This document shows, piece after piece, positions 57,700-64,000 of a stretch of 64,000 bases of DNA (positions are counted from its first letter, which is position 1; every line of letters begins with the position of its first letter). Below the pieces are notes generated by a model. That model was not told the DNA's origin and ran no database searches. It saw nothing but the letters and a program-made list of their open reading frames with translations. The stretch lies in NCBI RefSeq assembly GCF_018256155.1, contig NZ_JAERLY010000002.1:186001-250000 (forward strand), in the 5' to 3' direction. Source of the stretch: Gluconobacter sp. Dm-62. Lineage in GTDB: Bacteria > Pseudomonadota > Alphaproteobacteria > Acetobacterales > Acetobacteraceae. The position numbers and the translations under genes were made by a program.

Positions 57700-59013
57700 A
57701 TGAAATCGCTTCTATCCCTTCGCGAATGTCGCCAGACCTATCTCAAGGAAAGCAGCACGGATCTGGTTGTGCTGGATCATGTCAGCTTCGATGTGCGCAC
57801 GGGTGAAATCCTGGGTCTGCTCGGGCGGTCCGGGTCTGGAAAATCCTCGCTGCTGCGGATCATGGCCGGGCTGACACCTCCGATGTCGGGGCAGGTCCTC
57901 TGGCAGGGGGCTCCTGTAACCGGCCCGCTGGATGGTGTCGCGACGGTTTTTCAGTCTGGCGCGCTCTTTCCCTGGCTGACGCTGCGGCAGAATGTCTCTC
58001 TCGGGCTGGAGATGCGCCGCCTGCCTCGTGCCGAACGCGAGACCATGACAGACGCCGCCATCGAGGTCATGGGTCTTGAGGGCTACGAAAACGCGTACCC
58101 CAAGGAGCTGTCCGAAGCGCTCAGCCAGCGTGTCTCCTTCGCCCGCGCGCTGGCGCTTCAGCCGTCCCTGCTTCTGCTGGATGAGCCCTTCTCGGCGCTG
58201 GATGTCCTGAGTGCGGAGAATTTGCGGACCGATCTGATCGAGCTGTGGGATGAAAAACGCCTGCCCCTCAAGGCCATGCTTCTAGCCACGCACGGGATTG
58301 AGGAAGCAGTCCTGATGTGTGACCGCATTCTCATCTTTTCGTCCAGTCCGGGCCGCGTGACCCATGAGATCGCGGTGCCCTTCCCCCATCCGCGCAACCG
58401 CGACGATGAGGATTTCCGGCGCTTCGTGGACCAGATCTATTCGCTCATGACACGTCGTGCACCCATCGTGTCTGAAGCGGACCCGGTTCAGCCTTCCTCT
58501 GCTGCGGGCATGACCCTTCCACCGTTTTCGATCGTGTTGCCTGATCTTGCAGTTGAAGTTCTGGTCGGGCTGATGGAAGTTCTGGGGAGCGAGCCGCTCT
58601 CAGGCCGGGCTGATCTGCCGGAGCTTGCGCAGCGACTTCAGATGACGCTCGATGATCTTCTCCCGCTCGGTGAATCGTTGCAGTTACTGGATCTGGCAGA
58701 GCTGGAAGATGGCGATATCCTCCTCACGCCCGACGGTCAGGCCTTCGTTGAGGGCGATTCCGACACCCGCAAGGACCTGATGCGAACAGCGCTCCTGCAT
58801 CATCTTCCCTTGCTCCGCTCCATCCGCGGGACGCTGGACGAGCGTTCAAGCCATGTCGTGGACGCTGCCCGCTTCCGCAAGGCTATGGAGGAGAGCATGT
58901 CGCCCGACTATGCACGCCAGACCCTCACCACGGCCATCGGCTGGGCCCGCTACGCGGAACTCTTCGACTACGACGAGGAGTCCGACCGCTTCCATCTGGA
59001 GAACGAGGAATAA
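57700..59013 (+). CDS. ABC transporter ATPase with AAA-associated C-terminal domain and altered signature motif
   Basis: A 437-residue ATPase. Walker A is GLLGRSGSGKSSLLRIMAGL (about residues 44-63), the Q-loop VFQSGALFPWLTLRQN, Walker B LLLLDEPFSALD and the H-loop ATHGIEEA. The signature, normally LSGGMRQR in this family, reads ELSEALSQRVSFARAL, so both Gly are replaced (Glu, Ala). After about residue 260 comes the AAA-associated domain of nitrate/sulfonate-type ATPases (LPDLAVEVLVGLMEVLGSEPL). It is paired with the upstream fused permease. Confidence 0.88.
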   Translation: MKSLLSLRECRQTYLKESSTDLVVLDHVSFDVRTGEILGLLGRSGSGKSSLLRIMAGLTPPMSGQVLWQGAPVTGPLDGVATVFQSGALFPWLTLRQNVSLGLEMRRLPRAERETMTDAAIEVMGLEGYENAYPKELSEALSQRVSFARALALQPSLLLLDEPFSALDVLSAENLRTDLIELWDEKRLPLKAMLLATHGIEEAVLMCDRILIFSSSPGRVTHEIAVPFPHPRNRDDEDFRRFVDQIYSLMTRRAPIVSEADPVQPSSAAGMTLPPFSIVLPDLAVEVLVGLMEVLGSEPLSGRADLPELAQRLQMTLDDLLPLGESLQLLDLAELEDGDILLTPDGQAFVEGDSDTRKDLMRTALLHHLPLLRSIRGTLDERSSHVVDAARFRKAMEESMSPDYARQTLTTAIGWARYAELFDYDEESDRFHLENEE

Positions 59014-59023
59014 GCTGCCCGCG

Positions 59024-60406
59024 TCAGGCGCAGCAGACTCGCTTGTCCGCGATGGCCTGCGTGAAGGCCTTCCAGTCCTTTTCGCTCTGATCGGCATAGA
59101 GCACCGCAAAATCGGCAATGGCCCGGGCGAAGGAATGGCCTTTCCCGAGATAACCGGCCAGTAGGGGCAGATCGGCGGAACGGCCATGTGAGCGTCCGAG
59201 GGTCCGCCCACAGAGCGCGGCATATTCCGGCAGAAGTCCGTCTTCGATTTTCTCGCCAATCATGGCCAGACGGACATCCTTGGTCTGACGGACATAGAAG
59301 TCCCGGCCACCACCGGCCTTGCGCCCCGTCTGGGCCGTCGTGCGTTTGCCGGTCGTATGCGTCCAGCCGAGAAATGTATCCGAACTGGCCTGCATGATGC
59401 GCTGCCCGGTCACGACCCGCTCTCCGTGATTGGGCAGGTCCACAGCACCCTGGAAGGGTTCGAGAACGGAGGTCTGGGCCTCCTTGATCTGTAGGATCAG
59501 GGGCTCGTTATCGGCTGTCGTGAACAGTCCGAGCGCACAGAACGTCCCGACACTGCCAATGCCGACGACCTTGAACAGCACGTCCTGCAGGGCATAGCGC
59601 TCCAAGACGATCCTGCGCTCAGGCGGCAGATCGCTGACATAGCGCGCAAAGGCACCACGGACGATATCGTTGTGCTGCGGCAGGCGCGTAACGAAAGGGG
59701 GATGTTCCTTCAGGCGTCCGGCGGATTTCGGGTCGATCATGCCGAAATGACCGGAAATGGCCCCCAACTCGGACTGGATCTTTTCCATCATGCCCGAGCG
59801 GATCTTGTCGTCGACAATCCCGTCGATAACTGCACGCAGATCAATGCGCTCGTTCCACGCCTGAAGCGGTGGCAGTTCCGACAGACGGGCAATTTCATCG
59901 ACATAATGCCGCACCGCCGACACAGCCAGACGGCAGCAGTTCTTCTCGGACAAAGAGGCCTCGCGCCCGGCTAGCACAAGGCTGGTGGCCAGACGTTTGA
60001 GATCCCACTCGAACGTCGCAGGCGCGGTCTCGTCAAAATCGTTGATGTCGAAGACCGGGATCCCTTCCGGTGAGGGATAGCATCCGAAATTATCCAGATG
60101 ACAATCCCCGCAGGACTGGACCCGTAGCCCGGTCTTCGGTGTGAAGGACAGATCCGACGCCATGACAGCCGCCGCCCCCCGCAGAAAGGCGAAGGGCGAG
60201 GCTTTCATGCGCTGGTGACGGATCGGCAGCAGATCTGCGATCCGGCTCTTCCCCTGCTCCAGCAGGATTCCGATCGGATCAGGGCGCTTTGCGGGCGGGA
60301 CCCACAGTGAGTGGCTACTGCGCTTGACGGTTTTGCGCAGGGCCACGCCTGCGTCGTAGCGGACCTGACGGGTACGAAGCGGGGGAAATGCGGGTGTTTT
60401 TGTCAT
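59024..60406 (-). CDS. DUF2252 domain protein
   Basis: A 460-residue protein of the DUF2252 family, a kinase-like fold of unknown activity. Diagnostic stretches are SPFAFLRGAAAVMASDL, SCGDCHLDNFGCYPSPEG, FDINDFDETAPATFEWDLKRLATSLVLAG (about residues 118-146), VVGIGSVGTFCALGLF and LQIKEAQTSVLEPF. It converges with the ABC ATPase gene, ten bases apart, with no evident terminator between. No enzymatic activity is assigned to the family. Confidence 0.85.
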   Translation of the reverse strand: MTKTPAFPPLRTRQVRYDAGVALRKTVKRSSHSLWVPPAKRPDPIGILLEQGKSRIADLLPIRHQRMKASPFAFLRGAAAVMASDLSFTPKTGLRVQSCGDCHLDNFGCYPSPEGIPVFDINDFDETAPATFEWDLKRLATSLVLAGREASLSEKNCCRLAVSAVRHYVDEIARLSELPPLQAWNERIDLRAVIDGIVDDKIRSGMMEKIQSELGAISGHFGMIDPKSAGRLKEHPPFVTRLPQHNDIVRGAFARYVSDLPPERRIVLERYALQDVLFKVVGIGSVGTFCALGLFTTADNEPLILQIKEAQTSVLEPFQGAVDLPNHGERVVTGQRIMQASSDTFLGWTHTTGKRTTAQTGRKAGGGRDFYVRQTKDVRLAMIGEKIEDGLLPEYAALCGRTLGRSHGRSADLPLLAGYLGKGHSFARAIADFAVLYADQSEKDWKAFTQAIADKRVCCA

Positions 60407-60460
60407 TGTTTGTCACGATAGCCGAAAAATGCTCCGCGACAAAGCATCACATGCGCCGCC

Positions 60461-61003
60461 TCAGTCCGGCTGCTTCAGACGGTCCCGATAGAGCTTGCGG
60501 GCCTTGGCGACTTTGGGGGCCACGACAGCCGCACAATACGCCGTCTGCGGATTGCGGGCGAAGTAATCGTGATGCTTTTCCTCAGCCCGCCAGAAATGGG
60601 CTGGCCCTTCGATGGACGTCACGATCGGATCAGGCCAGATGCCCTCGGCCGCGATCTCGTCCCGCACCCTGCGGGCTGTTTCCTGCTGGGCAGCGTCCGC
60701 GAAAATGACGGAGCGGTACTGCGTGCCGACATCGTTGCCCTGGCGGTTGAGCTGCGTGGGATCATGCGTCGTGAAAAACACGCGCAGGACGTCTTCGAGA
60801 CCGATCTCGGCCGGATCAAACACAACTTTCACGACTTCCGCATGGCCTGTCCGGCCGGTGCAGACGCCTTCATAGCTCGGGTTTTCGACGGAGCCACCGG
60901 CATAGCCCGGCTCGGCCGAAATAATGCCGCGCAGACCGGTATAGACGGCCTCGACACACCAGAAGCAGCCTGCGCCAAGAAGAATGGAAGACTGGGTTGT
61001 CAT
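60461..61003 (-). CDS. msrA: Peptide methionine (S)-S-oxide reductase
   Basis: Reduces methionine sulfoxide in proteins. It has 180 residues. The catalytic GAGCFWCVEAVY (Cys13) is near the N-terminus, followed by GYAGGSVENPSYEGVCTGRTGHAEVV, THDPTQLNRQGNDVGTQYRSVIF and the C-terminal HHDYFARNPQTAYCAAV, whose Cys may resolve the sulfenic acid. It may help cells producing peroxide and acid; that is inferred. Confidence 0.96.
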   Translation of the reverse strand: MTTQSSILLGAGCFWCVEAVYTGLRGIISAEPGYAGGSVENPSYEGVCTGRTGHAEVVKVVFDPAEIGLEDVLRVFFTTHDPTQLNRQGNDVGTQYRSVIFADAAQQETARRVRDEIAAEGIWPDPIVTSIEGPAHFWRAEEKHHDYFARNPQTAYCAAVVAPKVAKARKLYRDRLKQPD

Positions 61004-61017
61004 AATAATGCTCCGTT

Positions 61018-61048
61018 AAAAGGACGGCCTTCCCATATGGGAAGGCCG
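61018..61048 (-). terminator. Rho-independent terminator of the ester hydrolase gene
   Basis: A 10-bp perfect stem CGGCCTTCCC/GGGAAGGCCG with an ATAT loop (61025-61048), followed on the minus strand by TCCTTTT. It separates the ester hydrolase from msrA. Confidence 0.75.
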
Positions 61049-61075
61049 AGCCTGTCTGACGAGTGTCAGGCGGAA

Positions 61076-63019
61076 TTACTGAGCAGGCGCGACAGTCGGG
61101 AGCCAGATCGCACTGGCATGATCGCCACCGCGATGGATGGTCTGGGTCGCCATATGATAGTCCGAAGCCTTGGCATCGAAGATGTTCGGCACGAAGGTCT
61201 GCGGGTTACGGTCATAAAGCGGGAACCAGCTCGACTGGATCTGGATCATGATCCGGTGCCCCTTCTGGAACACATGGTTCATCGCCGGAAGCGTGAAGCG
61301 ATATTCCTGTACCTGCCCCGCCGGAATGGCAGACGGATGGGCGAAGTTCTGCCGGTAACGCCCGCGGAAAATATCCATGGACATTGGCAGTTCATATCCG
61401 CCCATTTTCGGGTCATCCGGCGTCAGGCCGGGCTGGACGTCAATAATCTTGACGACCCAGTCAGCATCCGTTCCTGTCGTGCTGGCGAAAATATCAGCTG
61501 TCGGCACACCGGACACCGTAACGGGAGCATCAAGCACCGGCGTCTCGTAGGTCAGGACATCCGGGCGGCTTTCGGCAAAACGCTGGTCCGTGACGAGCCA
61601 GGCCTTCCAGCGTGGATCTTCGCCCATCGTATAGGGACGTTCGACGAAGGGAACCGGATGCGCCGGATCGGAAACATAGCTGTCCGTTCCAGGCAGCGTG
61701 CGCCTGAAGGCCAGCCCATGACCCGGCTGGAGATACAGGCGCTCGCCCTTCTGCATGCAGGTCGTGCCACAGTCGCTCAACCAGTTGCGGAAATGATCCC
61801 AGTGGTTCTCACCGGTATTGTAGATGATGGCTTCATCCAGATGCGGATCGGGCGCGTTCTTCAGATAGTGATCAAAGAACGGACGCATGACATTGGCGCG
61901 GTACCACAGTGCCGTATCACCATTGAAATGCAGCGGACCAAGCGTGGAGCCGTCGTAGTTCACGCCGCTATGGCGCCACGGCCCCATAACAAGGATGTTC
62001 GGTACCTGCGTATGATGCGCCTTGAGGTTCATCCAGGAATGGATCGCTCCCCACATGTCCTCCTGATCCCAAAGGCCCTGCTCCCAGATTGTCGGAACCT
62101 TGAGAGGGTTCTTCACGATCAACTGATCCAGTGCCTGATCCTGCCAGAAGGCATCATAGGCAGGGTGGGCCTTCATGCGACGCCACCAGGGGAACTGGTC
62201 CAGCCCCGTCTTCGTGGCGAAATTGCCAGTGGAAACGTCAGCAAGGAACGTTGTGTAGTCGTCAGCGTCGGGGCGCGGAATGGACGGGCCAGACCCGGCT
62301 TCCGTCATCTGGGCCGTGAAGTAATCCAGTCCCGGCTGGCGGAAAGCGCCATAGTGGAACCAGTCATCGCCCATCCAGCCATCGACCATCGGGCTTTCCG
62401 GAGCCGCAACCTTCAGCGCCGGATGCGGATCGAGCAGCGCCATGACGACAGTCCAGCCCTCATAGGACGATCCCGTCATACCAACGCGGCCGTTGCTCTC
62501 GGGCAGGTTCTTCACCAGCCAGTCGATCGTGTCCCAGGCGTCGGTCGTATCGTCCGTTTTGGTCGGGTTCAGCGGTCCGATCGGCGGCCGCGTCATAACA
62601 TAGTCGCCCTGTGAGCCATACTTGCCCCGGACATCCTGAAAGACGCGGATATAGCCCTCATCCACGAAAACACCGTCACCCTGCGGCAGGATGGCGCGCA
62701 TGGTTGAGGCATCGGGAACGCGGTTTGCACGCTCACTGGCGTGATAGGGGGTGCGCGTCAGCAGGATCGGGGCATTCTTCGCGCCCTTGGGGATGACGAT
62801 GACGGTATGCAGCTTGATGCCGTCGCGCATCGGGATCATGACGTCGCGCTTGATATAATCGCGCTGCTCGATCGGCATATTGACATGAGCGGGAATATCG
62901 CTGCCCGTCTGGATCATGTCAGGCGTGACCGAAGGGCTGGTGGCGGGTTCGGCGGCCTGTGCTGCACACAGGCAGGTTACGGCCAGAGCTGTGCCGAGGC
63001 TCAGAAAATGACGTCTCAC
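61076..63019 (-). CDS. Alpha-amino-acid ester hydrolase (CocE/NonD family), secreted
   Basis: About 647 residues from the GTG at 63019, which has GGAG seven bases upstream and yields a signal peptide ([21 protein letters not shown]). The alpha/beta-hydrolase nucleophile is in [11 protein letters not shown] (about residue 176). The acid and base lie in [12 protein letters not shown] and GPWRHSG, and an acidic pair is in DGWMGDDWF. These match the Acetobacter turbidans alpha-amino-acid ester hydrolase family, which hydrolyses amino acid esters and couples them to beta-lactam nuclei. The C-terminal jelly-roll domain is present (from about residue 430). Confidence 0.9.
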   Translation of the reverse strand: MRRHFLSLGTALAVTCLCAAQAAEPATSPSVTPDMIQTGSDIPAHVNMPIEQRDYIKRDVMIPMRDGIKLHTVIVIPKGAKNAPILLTRTPYHASERANRVPDASTMRAILPQGDGVFVDEGYIRVFQDVRGKYGSQGDYVMTRPPIGPLNPTKTDDTTDAWDTIDWLVKNLPESNGRVGMTGSSYEGWTVVMALLDPHPALKVAAPESPMVDGWMGDDWFHYGAFRQPGLDYFTAQMTEAGSGPSIPRPDADDYTTFLADVSTGNFATKTGLDQFPWWRRMKAHPAYDAFWQDQALDQLIVKNPLKVPTIWEQGLWDQEDMWGAIHSWMNLKAHHTQVPNILVMGPWRHSGVNYDGSTLGPLHFNGDTALWYRANVMRPFFDHYLKNAPDPHLDEAIIYNTGENHWDHFRNWLSDCGTTCMQKGERLYLQPGHGLAFRRTLPGTDSYVSDPAHPVPFVERPYTMGEDPRWKAWLVTDQRFAESRPDVLTYETPVLDAPVTVSGVPTADIFASTTGTDADWVVKIIDVQPGLTPDDPKMGGYELPMSMDIFRGRYRQNFAHPSAIPAGQVQEYRFTLPAMNHVFQKGHRIMIQIQSSWFPLYDRNPQTFVPNIFDAKASDYHMATQTIHRGGDHASAIWLPTVAPAQ

Positions 63020-63171
63020 GAAATGCTCCTGATTTTTGTTGCGAGTTTGGACCGGACGGAGACTTTCGGGCAAGGGGAGCCGCCCCGGGTTTTCAAATCT
63101 TTCTCGCACTGGCTTCTGTGCGTCTGATTCGCTATGGATCAGGGCCTTCTCCTGTCATGAAAGTCTGTTCC

Positions 63172-64000
63172 ATGCCTGCCTACCGTTCCCGCACCACCAC
63201 TCATGGCCGCAACATGGCTGGCGCGCGTGCCCTCTGGCGGGCGACGGGCATGAAAGACGGCGACTTCGGCAAGCCCATCATTGCCATTGCCAACTCGTTC
63301 ACGCAGTTCGTACCGGGCCATGTTCATCTGAAGGACATGGGCAGTCTGGTGGCGTCCGCGATCGAGGAAGTCGGTGGTATTGCCAAGGAATTCAACACGA
63401 TCGCGGTGGATGACGGCATCGCGATGGGCCATGGCGGAATGCTCTATTCCCTGCCATCACGTGAGCTGATCGCAGATTCCGTGGAATACATGGTCAACGC
63501 ACATTGCGCTGACGCCATTGTCTGCATCAGCAACTGCGACAAGATCACGCCGGGCATGTTGATGGCGTCCATGCGCCTGAACATCCCCGTCGTGTTCGTC
63601 TCCGGCGGCCCGATGGAAGCCGGCAAGATCAATGGTCCGGGTGTCACGCGCAAGCTGGACCTGATTGATTCCATGGTCGCAGCCGCCAATCCGGACGTGT
63701 CCGACAGCGAGTCCGAACAGATCGAGCGCTCCGCCTGCCCGACCTGCGGTTCCTGCTCGGGCATGTTCACCGCCAATTCCATGAACTGCCTGACAGAGGC
63801 GCTGGGCCTGTCCCTCCCCGGCAACGGCTCGCTCCTCGCCACCCACAGCGACCGCCGTGAACTCTTCCTGAGCGCCGGGCGCCAGATCGTGGAACTCGCA
63901 CGCCGCTGGTACGAACAGGACGACGCCTCCGCCCTGCCCCGCAGCATCGCAACGCGCGCCGCTTTCGAGAACGCCATGACGCTCGATATCGCCATGGGCG
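63172..64000 (+). CDS. ilvD: Dihydroxy-acid dehydratase, 5' part
   Basis: Converts 2,3-dihydroxy-isovalerate and dihydroxy-methylvalerate to the keto acids for valine, leucine and isoleucine. The visible 276 residues match the E. coli-type enzyme: [64 protein letters not shown] (Fe-S and Mg ligands) and [28 protein letters not shown]. The gene runs off the window. An ATG at 63157 is in frame; 63172 matches the usual family start. It diverges from the ester hydrolase across about 150 bases. Confidence 0.97.
   Translation, partial: MPAYRSRTTTHGRNMAGARALWRATGMKDGDFGKPIIAIANSFTQFVPGHVHLKDMGSLVASAIEEVGGIAKEFNTIAVDDGIAMGHGGMLYSLPSRELIADSVEYMVNAHCADAIVCISNCDKITPGMLMASMRLNIPVVFVSGGPMEAGKINGPGVTRKLDLIDSMVAAANPDVSDSESEQIERSACPTCGSCSGMFTANSMNCLTEALGLSLPGNGSLLATHSDRRELFLSAGRQIVELARRWYEQDDASALPRSIATRAAFENAMTLDIAMG

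Noticed and set aside
60569-62614. A 681-codon plus-strand frame across msrA and the ester hydrolase
   Set aside because: It is the antisense of two well-matched enzymes and is rich in His and Arg, as expected from antisense of high-GC genes.

Overview
The window reads as chromosomal DNA of an acetic acid bacterium (Alphaproteobacteria, Acetobacteraceae), most likely Gluconobacter or a close relative. The evidence is the gene order: rodZ-ispG-hisS-prfA-prmC-DUF4167, rlpA-dacC-tmk-holB-metG-tatD, and rpsT-dnaA-dnaN-recF-gyrB beside mutM-ubiE-coaBC-dut. A secreted alpha-amino-acid ester hydrolase of the Acetobacter type and a Tat-exported lactonase fit the same assignment. Genes are densely packed, often with ATGA, GTGA or TGATG stop/start overlaps. 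Species assignment from one window is an inference. No prophage, insertion sequence, CRISPR array, toxin-antitoxin pair or defence island was recognised.

Region by region. 0.1-5.6 kb: galU and a phosphohexomutase (sugar nucleotide supply), a DUF3553 protein, a ComF-like phosphoribosyltransferase, a glutaredoxin, a DUF2147 exported protein and a Tat lactonase, closed by a strong terminator facing ubiG. 6.5-15.8 kb: lysC, a flavin oxidoreductase, then rodZ-ispG-hisS-prfA, a small exported protein on the opposite strand, prmC and a DUF4167 protein. 15.8-22.9 kb: a glycosyltransferase, a CAU tRNA, an MscS channel, an APC permease, uppP, an mlaD-like gene and an ATP-grasp/DedA pair. 23.1-31.0 kb: one long plus-strand run, mltB-rlpA-dacC-tmk-holB-metG-tatD-MBL hydrolase. 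31.0-41.5 kb: more accessory content, with an exported protein of unknown function, a porin, a repeat-rich 560-base gap, a POT transporter, a CPA1 antiporter, a ThiE-like protein and a two-part FAD/Fe-S dehydrogenase. 41.5-52.5 kb: minus-strand glmU-glmS, gyrB-DUF3108, and the replication genes dnaA, dnaN and recF with rpsT. 52.6-64 kb: mutM diverging from ubiE-coaBC-dut, an ABC transporter without a binding protein, DUF2252, msrA, the ester hydrolase and the start of ilvD.

Functional themes are cell envelope construction (UDP-glucose, UDP-GlcNAc, undecaprenyl phosphate recycling, murein hydrolases, D,D-carboxypeptidase, RodZ) and chromosome replication.

The most unusual signals are these. 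The POT transporter has lost two of the three ExxER residues. The ABC ATPase has a broken LSGGQ signature beside a fused permease. The ThiE-like protein lacks the Asn-Asp motif. Five copies of TGGC-(A/T)5-GCCA sit beside a long inverted repeat between the porin and POT genes. An exported gene of unknown function separates prfA from prmC. No clearly new multi-gene system was found; the orphan ABC transporter, the ATP-grasp/DedA pair and the repeat-bearing gap are the best candidates.
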